Under the pieces are notes generated by a model. The model was not told where the DNA came from, did not search any database, and saw only the letters and a list, made by a program, of their open reading frames with translations. DNA of 20,319 nt from a virus. The stretch spans positions 1 to 20,319 of IMG/VR virus record IMGVR_UViG_3300020185_000324, one strand, 5' to 3'. A program made the translations under genes and the position numbers. Below are positions 12,707 through 20,319 of the stretch, piece after piece. The number at the start of each line of letters is the position of its first letter. Position 1 is the first letter of the stretch.

Positions 12707-12912
12707 AGAAACGAAAACTAGAAGATACCCTCAGAGCAGTATTTATCTGCCTAGACAATATAAATTATCTCATTAGTAAACAGAAATCAGGGGCATACGC
12801 AAGACATGTTTTGTTGGACGCCATCGAAGGAGAACTCAAAACAGGGGCATACGAAGACGCGGAAAAGCTTTTAATTAAGCTGGGGGAAGACCTATGCGAT
12901 ACTATGGATTAA
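12703..12912 (+). CDS. Small protein of unknown function
   Basis: The 69-residue product starts in an ATGA overlap with the DUF3310 gene. It is helical, basic at the start (MKKRKLEDTLRAV) and acidic at the end (LGEDLCDTMD). It contains two similar short phrases, QKSGAYARH and LKTGAYEDA, hinting at a small internal repeat. No family recognised. Confidence 0.65.
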   Translation: MKKRKLEDTLRAVFICLDNINYLISKQKSGAYARHVLLDAIEGELKTGAYEDAEKLLIKLGEDLCDTMD

Positions 12913-12962
12913 ACTTATACGGAGAACAAGCAGACTGCATGATAAAAACGAGGAATAAATAA
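12894..12962 (+). CDS. Possible 22-residue peptide gene
   Basis: A short frame starting at ATG 12894, preceded by GGGGGAAG at good distance and ending in TAATG at the next gene. The peptide begins MRYYGLNLYGEQ. It overlaps the previous gene's 3' end by 19 nt. It could simply be a coupling leader that carries ribosomes to the next gene. Confidence 0.35.
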   Translation: MRYYGLNLYGEQADCMIKTRNK

Positions 12963-13216
12963 TGAAGGTCGTTGAAGGTAACTTCGGTAAGCCAACAGAT
13001 AACGAGAGCAAAGCCTCTGAGATGTTTCAACTGTTAGCTGCTCACTGCGCAGAGGAAGAGGCAGAGGGTGCTGATATACAGGCTGTGGTGGTGACTTTTG
13101 TAGAGGGTGAAGCACTAGCTGTGGCCTCAACTGTTAACTACCCTGATGGCGCATACATGCTTCTCTCGATGGGGAAAGACAGCATCATGGAAAGTATACT
13201 AGGAGGAGGAGAATAG
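12962..13216 (+). CDS. Small acidic protein upstream of the ribonucleotide reductase
   Basis: The 84-residue product has a GAGGAAT ribosome site and ends directly before the reductase ATG with no gap. It is acidic with a helical N-terminal half (ASEMFQLLAAHCAEEEAEGA) and beta-strand-like AVVVTFVEGEALAVASTVNY. No family is recognised. The 3' end provides AGGAGGAGG, the strong ribosome site of the reductase, so the two are probably coupled and the protein may act with the reductase. Confidence 0.7.
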   Translation: MKVVEGNFGKPTDNESKASEMFQLLAAHCAEEEAEGADIQAVVVTFVEGEALAVASTVNYPDGAYMLLSMGKDSIMESILGGGE

Positions 13217-15088
13217 ATGGACGCCTATCAACAATATATAGCGAAATCACGTTACGCACGATACCTACCAGAAGAGCAGCGGAGAGAGACATGGGAAGAG
13301 ACGGTTAATAGATATGTGCAGTTCTGGATTGACCGTGGAGCTTTGAAGGGCGCAGACGTAGCTGTTGTCGCTGAGTCCATCACTAATCTGGAGGTCATGC
13401 CTTCAATGAGAGCGTTAATGACAGCGGGTTCAGCACTCAACCGGGATAACGTAGCTGGATTCAACTGTAGCTACTTACCTATTGACCACCCCAAAGCGTT
13501 TGATGAAATGATGTACGTGCTTATGTGCGGAACAGGCGTTGGCTTCAGCGTCGAACGCCAATACATTTCTAAATTACCAGAGATAGCGGAGCACTTCCAT
13601 GAAACCGAAAGTGTTATACATGTCGCGGACAGTAAAATTGGATGGGCTAAAGCATACCGAGAGCTTATTGCCATGCTCTATTCGGGTCAAGTGCCAAAGT
13701 GGGATACAAGCGGAGTACGACCTGCTGGTGCCGCGCTCAGAACCTTTGGCGGCAGAGCGTCTGGCCCAGAACCTCTTGAAGATTTGTTCAAATTCACCGT
13801 TGAAGTCTTTCTCGCAGCTTATGGACGAAAGCTTAGTTCCATCGAATGTCACGATATATGCTGTAAGATTGCGCAGGTCGTCGTTGTTGGAGGAGTACGA
13901 CGAAGCGCACTCATCAGTCTTAGTAACCTTACCGATGATCGAATCCGACGAGCTAAGACAGGACAGTGGTGGATAGACAACCCGCAGCGTGGCCTGGCTA
14001 ACAACTCGGCGTGTTACACAGAGAAGCCTGATTTCGCTGCGTTTTTAAACGAGTGGAAGAGCCTGTACGAGTCTTTCTCAGGCGAACGCGGAATGTTTAG
14101 TCGTGTTGCTAGTCAGAAGCAAGCTGCAAAGAACGGTCGTCGCGATGCAGACTGGGACTTCGGCACTAACCCATGCAGTGAAATAATCTTACGTCCCTAT
14201 CAGTTTTGTAATTTGTCTGAGGTTGTTGTTAGATCAGAAGATACGCTGAAGGATCTCAAGCGGAAAGTACGAGTTGCTGCGATCTTGGGAACGCTCCAAG
14301 CAACACTAACAGACTTCCGTTACTTGCGTAAGATCTGGAAACAAAACACAGAAGAGGAAGCTCTATTAGGCGTGTCTCTCACAGGGATTATGGATCACCC
14401 AGTTTTATCAGGAGCTAAAGATGAGAAGCAGCTTAAAAAATGGCTTACAGAAATGCGCGATGAGGCTATACAGACTAATAAAGAGTGGGCTAAAAAGCTT
14501 GGGATTAACCCTTCTACTGCTGTTACTGCTGTTAAGCCCAGTGGTACTGTCAGTCAGCTTGTTGATTCTGCTTCGGGAATACACCCTCGATTCGCAAAGC
14601 AATACATAAGACGAGTAAGAGGTTCTGCTGATGATCCTTTGTGCGGTGTCTTAGAAGCCGCTGGTGTGCCCGTAGAGAACGATGTGATGTCACCCAATAC
14701 CAAAGTATTCAGCTTCGTTCAAAAGGCTCCAGAGGGCGCTGTGTGTACTTCTGAGGTGGGTGCTATGGAGCAGCTACGCCTGTGGAAGATCTATCAGGAT
14801 CACTGGTGCGAACACAAGCCGAGCATCACCGTCTATTACAAGGACTCTGAGTTCATGGAAGTAGGGCAGTGGCTATATAATAATTTTGACGACGTATCGG
14901 GCATAAGCTTCCTGCCGTACTCTGAGCATACGTATCAACAGGCACCCTACGAGGAGATCGACAGGGCCACCTATGACAAGCTAGTGAAGGACATACCCAC
15001 GGTTATAGACTGGGACATCATTGAACACGAAGATAAAACAGAAGGTTCTCAGACACTCGCCTGTGTAGGCAATTCGTGCGAAATATAA
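13217..15088 (+). CDS. Class II (adenosylcobalamin-dependent) monomeric ribonucleotide reductase
   Basis: It makes deoxynucleotides for phage DNA from ribonucleotides. The 623-residue product resembles the monomeric class II triphosphate reductase type: active-site cysteines C84 (FNCSY) and C331 (QFCNLSE), the radical loop N318-P-C320-S-E322, the segment VKPSGTVSQLVD, and a C-terminal redox pair C616/C621 in ACVGNSCEI. It lacks the N-terminal ATP-cone, and is shorter than cellular forms (about 740). As a B12 enzyme it needs no oxygen or separate radical subunit, but depends on host cobalamin, which narrows likely hosts. It is preceded by a very strong ribosome site and followed by a homing-type endonuclease gene. 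Confidence 0.93.
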   Translation: MDAYQQYIAKSRYARYLPEEQRRETWEETVNRYVQFWIDRGALKGADVAVVAESITNLEVMPSMRALMTAGSALNRDNVAGFNCSYLPIDHPKAFDEMMYVLMCGTGVGFSVERQYISKLPEIAEHFHETESVIHVADSKIGWAKAYRELIAMLYSGQVPKWDTSGVRPAGAALRTFGGRASGPEPLEDLFKFTVEVFLAAYGRKLSSIECHDICCKIAQVVVVGGVRRSALISLSNLTDDRIRRAKTGQWWIDNPQRGLANNSACYTEKPDFAAFLNEWKSLYESFSGERGMFSRVASQKQAAKNGRRDADWDFGTNPCSEIILRPYQFCNLSEVVVRSEDTLKDLKRKVRVAAILGTLQATLTDFRYLRKIWKQNTEEEALLGVSLTGIMDHPVLSGAKDEKQLKKWLTEMRDEAIQTNKEWAKKLGINPSTAVTAVKPSGTVSQLVDSASGIHPRFAKQYIRRVRGSADDPLCGVLEAAGVPVENDVMSPNTKVFSFVQKAPEGAVCTSEVGAMEQLRLWKIYQDHWCEHKPSITVYYKDSEFMEVGQWLYNNFDDVSGISFLPYSEHTYQQAPYEEIDRATYDKLVKDIPTVIDWDIIEHEDKTEGSQTLACVGNSCEI

Positions 15089-15103
15089 CTAAGGAGTACG
15101 CTA

Positions 15104-15733
15104 ATGTCGACAAATAAATATAGATTTGTATCGGTAGACGGCAAGGAGCAATTACTTCACAGGGCATTGTGGGAAGCTGCTAATGGCACTATACCAGAGG
15201 GTATGCAGATAGATCACATCAACGGAAACACTCTCGATAACCGCCTAGAAAATCTGCGAGTGGTTACGCATCAAGAGAATGCGCGGAACCAGAAGAGGCG
15301 CAACGACAATACGTCAGGAGTCACTGGAGTTTCTTGGAACAAGAAGAAGCAGAAGTGGGAGGCACGGATAACCGACAACGGCAAGTTGGTCTTTCTGGGC
15401 TTGCATGACGACTGGTTTGAGGCAGTATGCGCCAGAAAATCAGCAGAGAAGCGGCTGGGTTACCATGAGAACCACGGCAGGGTTATGCTGGAAACGAACA
15501 AAGACGACAGGGTTAGGCGTGGACAGCGCCACTTAAAGCAGCGCAATAACAAGTCAGGGGTTAACGGAGTCTGTTGGGATAAACAGAGCCAAAAGTGGCT
15601 TCCGCAAATAAGCGACAACGGCAAGAAAGTTTATCTTGGCCGTTATGCTAACTTGGCCGATGCGGTTAATGCTCGTAAGGCGGCGGAGGCGCAGCTAGGC
15701 TACGCCCCAGACCACGGAAAGCTTGTGCTATAA
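15104..15733 (+). CDS. HNH homing-type endonuclease with two AP2 DNA-binding domains
   Basis: The 209-residue protein begins with an HNH nuclease domain (H19, IDHINGN with D37/H38, LDNRLENLRVVTHQENARNQ), followed by two AP2-like domains: residues about 70-120 (SGVTGVSWNKKKQKW) and about 150-200 (SGVNGVCWDKQSQKW). The two halves also share ISDNG/ITDNG, YLG/FLG, ARKxAExxLGY and HG, so the region after the nuclease is an internal duplication. Such free-standing enzymes spread by cutting a target in related phages, often next to conserved genes like reductases. AAGGAG lies ahead of the ATG, 15 nt after the reductase stop. It is the last rightward gene. Confidence 0.9.
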   Translation: MSTNKYRFVSVDGKEQLLHRALWEAANGTIPEGMQIDHINGNTLDNRLENLRVVTHQENARNQKRRNDNTSGVTGVSWNKKKQKWEARITDNGKLVFLGLHDDWFEAVCARKSAEKRLGYHENHGRVMLETNKDDRVRRGQRHLKQRNNKSGVNGVCWDKQSQKWLPQISDNGKKVYLGRYANLADAVNARKAAEAQLGYAPDHGKLVL

Positions 15734-15747
15734 TCAACTTGCTAGGG
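15734..15747. other. Meeting point of convergent rightward and leftward units, no clear terminator
   Basis: Only 14 bp separate the endonuclease stop and the leftward gene's stop. A weak GGCTA/TAGCC hairpin (15746-15767) overlaps the leftward gene's end but has no T-run. Transcripts of both units would therefore overlap as antisense RNA unless a factor-dependent terminator lies here. Confidence 0.5.
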
Positions 15748-15936
15748 CTATACGTAGTAGCTGTAGCCTCCGAAACCCTCGCGCATCTTTTGTTCACGCT
15801 CTTGGATCTCTTCGTTACTTTTACTGGGGGTGGCACACGTTTGCATCCCCATTTCTGCCATCTTAATAGACCGCTGCTTTTCTTTATCTGACTTCATGTA
15901 GTGATCCATTGACATGTATTCTGTTTGGTCTTTCAT
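15748..15936 (-). CDS. Small Met- and Lys/Glu-rich protein of unknown function
   Basis: The 62-residue product has GGAG 9 nt upstream of its ATG. It is unusually rich in methionine (nine), Lys, Glu and Gln, helical in the middle (SNEEIQEREQKMREGF), and ends GGYSYYV. No family recognised. As the last leftward gene after the ejection proteins it may be a minor virion or late protein. Confidence 0.65.
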   Translation of the reverse strand: MKDQTEYMSMDHYMKSDKEKQRSIKMAEMGMQTCATPSKSNEEIQEREQKMREGFGGYSYYV

Positions 15937-15963
15937 AATGTTTTCTCCTTAAATTTAACTAAC

Positions 15964-17940
15964 TTACTGCTGTTCTTGTTGACCTAGCTCAAACACGTTT
16001 TCAATAACTTTTTGCTTTTCGTCTTCCTCTAAAGTGTTCCAAAAGTCGCCTAAAAGAGCAACAAAAGCTGCTTGAGCTTGCTCTGGGTTTTTATAGTTTC
16101 CTTGCGAAATAGCAATAAGTCTGTTGGTTGTTTTAGGATTTGTTGCGATGTTAGCAAGCATTCTAGGAACGGTAAGCATAAGACCAGCACCTGCCCAACC
16201 CGCTGGCCCTAAAGAGCCTCCAACACCCGCTCCACCTAACTGAAGAATATTAGCAAGTGTCTTGTACTCTTGTCCGCGCATGATAAACTCGCCTGTTCTT
16301 GTTCCCGGATTTATTGCTGTGTCAGACATCACATTAAGCAACTTTTTAAATGCTGGAAAATCGTCCCCTAGTATCATTTTCATTTTTTTAAGTTCGTTTG
16401 GCTTTTGCGTTTTTACAGCTAAAGATGCATAAGTAGAAGCATCAAACGATCCTGAAGGAAAGTTAGGGAACATTGTTTCGAGGTAAGCTCTTTTAACAAT
16501 CTTGTCTGCGTCCGCTTTAGAAACAGAAGTGTTAGACCCCGCCTTATTAAATGCCACAGCCAACGAATTCTTTAAAGCAGCTACCTGAGAAATACTTCCA
16601 GAACCTCCCATAAGTTTTCCTAAAGAGTCAAACTTGTCTTTGTTAGCTTGATTAACAAATGTTTCGTTTATCTTAGGAAGAACACCCTCAATACCTTCAG
16701 CGTATCCTTTTTTAGCTGCTGCGTATTTCGCAGCAGCCGCAGGTGATACGTTTTCTATTAGAGTACCTATGGTGTCTTTAAGAGTTCTCGAAAGCTCAGT
16801 AAGCTCACGCGAAGCAGCGGAATTAAACTTAGCGTTACGAACATCACTGAAGTTTGATACTTCTTTTGTTATAAGCTTGTCAAGCTCTATTAAAGATGTA
16901 ACAGGAACTGCCATTGTGTTTGAATCAGCCAGACGCTTTGTAAACGAATCAACAAAACTCAAAGCTTCGTCACTGAGTACGTTACCGATGCCTTCTTTTT
17001 CGTAAGAAGCTACAAAGTTGTCTACAGCGTCTGTAATAGGTTTAAACGGTACTCTCTCCATTCCTATGTTTGACACAACATCCGACATAGACCTGACATA
17101 CTCGTCAGACACTGCTACTTTTCCTTTACTTATTATGTCAAAAGCCGCCCTGCCTAGACTATCAGCATCTAAAGCATAGTTAACACTGTTTAAGTCAATC
17201 AAATCACTCAACTCTTTTGAAATAACCTGGTTTAATTGCTGAACATTGCTTTCTATTTTTCCACCAGCAAGCAAACTAACTCGTGCAATTTTTTCTGCTA
17301 AGACAGGAAAACCTTGTGCGTTTGTTTGTAACGGAGTTAAAGTAGCTCCTCGCTCACTAAGGAAGTTTTGAGTTTGTGCCAAAGACTTTTTTGTTCCTGC
17401 GGCAGGGACACCTGCTTCTTTAGCAAGCTCTTTAACTATTTGTTCAGGAGTTTTTCTTTCTCCGAATGCTTTTTTAATAAGAGGAGCTACAGCAGGTTTA
17501 ACAACTTTACCTAAACCTAAAAGAGTTATATCAAGTCCCGCACTTATAGCGGCATCTCTTATGGCGTTTGCGTAAGAAACCTCATCCTCTGTTAAAAGGT
17601 CAGACGCAACAGAACCTGTAAAAGTTCCTAAACTTCCTCCAATAACAGCACCCGCAGCAACACCCGCTGGCCCTAAAGAAGAGCCTAATATCCCACCTGC
17701 TATAGAGCCTCCAATGCCCACAGGAAAATCTAAGTTCCGCGCTAACCAGCTAGGTTCTTCAGCTTGTTGTGTTGTTCCAACAGTAGAACCACGTTTTCGT
17801 GGGTTAGTTGGCAATGCTGTGGCGCTTTTAGGCTGCTTGTCTTTTTTATACTGAGCAGTAAGAATCATCTCAATTTGCTGTTGAGACATTTCAGATGGAA
17901 ACTCTATCAAACCATCAGGTGTTTCAATTAGCTGGGGCAT
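15964..17940 (-). CDS. Putative large internal virion (DNA-ejection) protein with glycine zippers
   Basis: ATG 17940 is chosen because GGAG lies 8 nt upstream; an in-frame start at 18021 lies within the preceding gene. The 658-residue protein begins MPQLIETPDGLIEFP, common to large marine-phage virion proteins. A glycine/alanine-rich hydrophobic zone (about 74-113, GGSIAGGILGSSLGPAGVAA and GGSLGTFTGS) is a likely membrane-inserting segment, and another GGAGVGGSLGPAGWAGAGL stretch lies near the C-terminus. The centre is helical. This profile fits proteins ejected to form a conduit across the cell envelope. The gene overlaps its upstream neighbour by 17 nt. A tape-measure role in a non-podovirus is the main alternative. 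Confidence 0.6.
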   Translation of the reverse strand: MPQLIETPDGLIEFPSEMSQQQIEMILTAQYKKDKQPKSATALPTNPRKRGSTVGTTQQAEEPSWLARNLDFPVGIGGSIAGGILGSSLGPAGVAAGAVIGGSLGTFTGSVASDLLTEDEVSYANAIRDAAISAGLDITLLGLGKVVKPAVAPLIKKAFGERKTPEQIVKELAKEAGVPAAGTKKSLAQTQNFLSERGATLTPLQTNAQGFPVLAEKIARVSLLAGGKIESNVQQLNQVISKELSDLIDLNSVNYALDADSLGRAAFDIISKGKVAVSDEYVRSMSDVVSNIGMERVPFKPITDAVDNFVASYEKEGIGNVLSDEALSFVDSFTKRLADSNTMAVPVTSLIELDKLITKEVSNFSDVRNAKFNSAASRELTELSRTLKDTIGTLIENVSPAAAAKYAAAKKGYAEGIEGVLPKINETFVNQANKDKFDSLGKLMGGSGSISQVAALKNSLAVAFNKAGSNTSVSKADADKIVKRAYLETMFPNFPSGSFDASTYASLAVKTQKPNELKKMKMILGDDFPAFKKLLNVMSDTAINPGTRTGEFIMRGQEYKTLANILQLGGAGVGGSLGPAGWAGAGLMLTVPRMLANIATNPKTTNRLIAISQGNYKNPEQAQAAFVALLGDFWNTLEEDEKQKVIENVFELGQQEQQ

Positions 17941-19168
17941 TGTAAAACTCCACAGTTCCGGTTTCTGGGTTCCATCTTCCAACAGGAGCAGGGGCGTTTT
18001 TGGTTTCAGCAGGTTCTTCAAACGAACTGCCTTCCGGGAAAAATTTATCTAATTTCATATTGTACGCATCGAAGTTTTCAGAAGACCTAATTAAATTTGC
18101 TTTTTCGATAGTCTCATCTAGCTTACGTTTCAACTGCTTAAGGATGCTTCTGTTTGCAGGGTTACCTCGTGTTAGGTTTGCGTATAACCCTTCAATAGCT
18201 TCTCTTTCAGTATTAGAAATAACCCCCCCAAATAAAGGTTTTAACCTAGAATACATAGCTTCGCCTACTAACAGATCATAGTTAGCAGCATTTGGGTCTT
18301 GTATTCCAGTAACAGACCTTAAATAATTTTCTATTCTAGAAGGAATACCTGCCGTACTAATGCTATCAAGGGATTGCATAGCCATATTAATGTCGTTTAA
18401 TTGAGCAATCAAAATAGGTAATTCCTCTGCCGCTTGTACTCTAATCGCACCAAAGTTTTTAGCGGTCTCTGTCTCTCCGGCTTCGTTTGTTATTCTAGCT
18501 GTAGCCTCTGGACCCGTTTCTCTAAATTGACCGCCTACAGGAGTTAGTTGACCTACGGGCGTGTCTGGAGCGCCAGGGGAAACAGGTATATAATGCCTTC
18601 GAGAACCGCTTTTTGTTCTCTGTATGTCAACTTCGTATATGTTACCTTCCTTGTCTTTGTATTGACCTGCGCTTCTTGAGCTTGTTACGCCTTCTGCTGT
18701 CTTAGTAATTTGACCTACGTACTCTTTAGGATCAATAAGCCCACTACGGATAGCCTGAGCAGCTTCCCTGTCACCTCTTTGGAGTGCCATCTGTGTTGCC
18801 CTAGCCCTCTGAGCTTGAGCGGTGATCTCTTGTCCGCCTTGCTCTAACAAAGCTATGTTACTCTGTCTTACCGAAGTGTTCAAAGCACGAGCGTTGTCTA
18901 CGATCTGCATAATTTGTGGTTGCTCCATCCCAAGGGCAGCCAAAGAACCAGCAGCGTCTACAAGCTGTTCATTAGTCAAATTACCTGACGAAGCGCCTTT
19001 CTGAATAGCCATACTAGCACCAATCAAACCTTTTTGTCTCCGCTTTTGTTCTTGCTCTTCTCTAGCAACTCCCGGAGCAGCGCCTAATTTCTGACCAGCC
19101 GTAAATAAACCATCTGCATAAGAGGGGTTTGCTAAACCTTGAATAAAACTACTACTAAAACGTGCCAT
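17924..19168 (-). CDS. Putative internal virion protein
   Basis: The 414-residue protein begins MARFSSSFIQGLANPSYADG, an opening I associate with podovirus internal/ejection proteins of this position. Residues about 30-160 are helical and rich in Ala and Gln (RAQRARATQMALQRGDREAA type), with a central region (about 165-225) of Thr/Gly/Pro and a helical C-terminus (LKRKLDETIEKANLIRSSEN). GGAG precedes the ATG by 7 nt. It overlaps the next gene by 17 nt, and the neighbours look like the other two members of an ejection-protein set, as in T7 gp14-15-16 order. Function by context and composition only. Confidence 0.55.
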   Translation of the reverse strand: MARFSSSFIQGLANPSYADGLFTAGQKLGAAPGVAREEQEQKRRQKGLIGASMAIQKGASSGNLTNEQLVDAAGSLAALGMEQPQIMQIVDNARALNTSVRQSNIALLEQGGQEITAQAQRARATQMALQRGDREAAQAIRSGLIDPKEYVGQITKTAEGVTSSRSAGQYKDKEGNIYEVDIQRTKSGSRRHYIPVSPGAPDTPVGQLTPVGGQFRETGPEATARITNEAGETETAKNFGAIRVQAAEELPILIAQLNDINMAMQSLDSISTAGIPSRIENYLRSVTGIQDPNAANYDLLVGEAMYSRLKPLFGGVISNTEREAIEGLYANLTRGNPANRSILKQLKRKLDETIEKANLIRSSENFDAYNMKLDKFFPEGSSFEEPAETKNAPAPVGRWNPETGTVEFYNAPAN

Positions 19169-19187
19169 TATATTCTCCTAGTCTTAT

Positions 19188-20114
19188 TTAAGGTATTAGG
19201 GTGCTATAATTTATACCGCCTAAGATACCGGCACCTGCTTCACCTAACAGATTTCCTTGTCCTAAAGCAGCCCCCAGAAGTGCCTCAACACCACCCATGT
19301 TAGCCTCACCATACAAACCAGCCCCCTCAAATTGAGCGCGTTGATTAAGCTGAGGATATAGATCAGTAGCTTGCTGAACAGTTAACATTTGATTTTGAGG
19401 AGCATAAGACGCGCCTAACGCTTGAATACCTAAACCCTGCTGATTTTGTCTGTTTGCTAAATCTTGTGCAAAAAGTCCTGAGCCTAGTCCTGCGTACATG
19501 TTTCCTAAGTTTGCTTGCTGTAGCTGCTCTGCTTGGCCCTGCTGCATTGCCAGTAGAGATGCTTGATTCTGTGCTTCAGCTTGAGCCTTTGCCATAGCTA
19601 ACTGCTCTGGTGTACCGCCGTACATATTGCTTGAAACGCCACTACGACCCTGATTGTACAAGCGTTCCTCTAACGCCATGCGCTGACGCTCTTCTTCGGG
19701 ACTTTGCATAGCGCGTATATTGTCATAGATGTCTTGCTCTCTAGTAGCTGTATCCATTCCAGCTTGAGTCATAAACCCCTGACCAAGATTGTAAGCACTA
19801 GTAGAAAAATCTCTACCCATTTGTTGACCAAAAGGATCTGTCTGTGCCGCTTGTTGCGCTTGATTCAGCATCATTTGCTGGTACTGTTGCTCTTGAGGCG
19901 AAAGAGCTGTAGTCGCTCCAGAGCTATCTACATTAAACATGCCACCTGTAGATGATGTAATTGAATAAGGCTGGAACTTAGTTTGCTCTAATCCTGTATT
20001 TCCAATACCCTGTGCTGCGTTAAAAGCTCTATCTCCAATAGCTCCTAATCTATTATAACCCGATTTTATCAGCCCAATACCGGCTCCGGCCCCTATAAGA
20101 TCTCCTAGTGCCAT
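19188..20114 (-). CDS. Putative Gln/Ala/Gly-rich internal virion protein
   Basis: The 308-residue protein has a small hydrophobic glycine-rich N-terminus (MALGDLIGAGAGIGLIKSGY), then a Gln- and Met-rich helical middle (QQQYQQMMLNQAQQAAQT-type; later EERLYNQGRSGV and AMAKAQAEAQNQASLLAMQQ) and a glycine-rich end (LLGEAGAGILGG). This matches the smallest of the three ejection proteins of podoviruses (T7 gp14 analogue). GAGG lies before the ATG, which overlaps the stop of the preceding gene (TAATG). No homology can be proved from sequence reading alone. Confidence 0.55.
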   Translation of the reverse strand: MALGDLIGAGAGIGLIKSGYNRLGAIGDRAFNAAQGIGNTGLEQTKFQPYSITSSTGGMFNVDSSGATTALSPQEQQYQQMMLNQAQQAAQTDPFGQQMGRDFSTSAYNLGQGFMTQAGMDTATREQDIYDNIRAMQSPEEERQRMALEERLYNQGRSGVSSNMYGGTPEQLAMAKAQAEAQNQASLLAMQQGQAEQLQQANLGNMYAGLGSGLFAQDLANRQNQQGLGIQALGASYAPQNQMLTVQQATDLYPQLNQRAQFEGAGLYGEANMGGVEALLGAALGQGNLLGEAGAGILGGINYSTLIP

Positions 20115-20319
20115 TAGTACGTTCCTCCATCAATAGTTCCTGTCATAGTTCCCGTAAGATTTAAGGCAGGAATTGTTACCGTCCCGCTAAATGTAGGAGA
20201 AACTAAATCTGCTTTAGTAGCACTTGACGTTTGCAAATTATTAAACTCTGTGTTTATTTCAACGCCTTTAACCAGTTTTGCAGGATTGCCAGAAGGCAAG
20301 GAATCCTTTGTTGCAAAGT
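20114..20319 (-). CDS. C-terminal part of a tail-type protein, cut by the right window edge
   Basis: The frame is open from the window edge to its TAA at 20116-20114. The visible text (FATKDSLPSGNPAKLVKG, then EINTEFNNLQTSSATKADL and SPTFSGTVTIPALNLTGTM) is typical of phage tail fibre or tail-tip-associated proteins: a TKxxLPSGxPxKLVKG opening followed by the SPTFSGTVTIPALN beta-repeat. About 68 residues are seen; the start lies outside. TTG at 20299 is an internal codon, not a supported start. Confidence 0.65.
   Translation of the reverse strand, partial: FATKDSLPSGNPAKLVKGVEINTEFNNLQTSSATKADLVSPTFSGTVTIPALNLTGTMTGTIDGGTY

Noticed and set aside
15725-15734. Extended -10 GTGCTATAAT, also identical at 19201-19210, both antisense to leftward genes
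   Set aside because: No matching -35 at either place; both lie in coding ends, so probably chance.

Overview
The window looks like about half of a podovirus-type, probably lytic, bacteriophage genome. A T7-style replication set (primase-helicase, family A DNA polymerase, single-strand DNA-binding protein, 5'-3' exonuclease, endonuclease I) sits with small/large terminase genes, a muramidase-like protein and putative ejection proteins. No integrase, CI-like repressor or single-subunit RNA polymerase is visible. Near-consensus sigma70 promoters suggest host RNA polymerase is used. CTGT-N8-ACAG (LexA-type) and Fur-type sites in the control region, plus a B12-dependent ribonucleotide reductase, would fit a gammaproteobacterium, plausibly aquatic, as host. 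That host call is inference.

Layout: (1) 1-2592, leftward packaging/lysis unit: TerS, muramidase-like protein, TerL, and the start of a further gene that leaves the window. (2) 2593-3382, non-coding divergent control region: a large inverted repeat, a perfect-consensus leftward promoter, six copies of CTATTTAG, two or three Fur-like boxes and three tandem 18-bp repeats carrying LexA-type sites. (3) 3383-6390, rightward early accessory genes: many tiny genes chained by ATGA/TAATG overlaps, a GP88-family protein, a SprT-like zinc protein, the remnant of a second GP88-SprT copy and a methyltransferase C-terminal remnant. Between the second small gene and GP88, at 3772-3826, lies a complete type I hammerhead ribozyme. 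(4) 6387-15733, rightward replication and nucleotide module: promoter plus AT-rich dyad, primase-helicase, zinc protein, polymerase, SSB (own promoter), exonuclease, endonuclease I, metallophosphoesterase, small genes including DUF3310, class II ribonucleotide reductase, and an HNH-AP2 homing-type endonuclease. (5) 15748-20319, leftward structural genes: three putative ejection proteins and the end of a tail-type protein, entering from outside the right edge.

On a circular map the leftward unit that leaves at the left edge could re-enter at the right edge. The unseen part of the genome would then be leftward head and tail genes. Early genes run right from the control region, and late genes run left from it. 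The two units converge at 15733/15748 with no obvious terminator. The most notable element is the hammerhead ribozyme, which would cut the early mRNA 37 nt upstream of the GP88 start codon. The stress/iron-type operator cluster in the control region is next.
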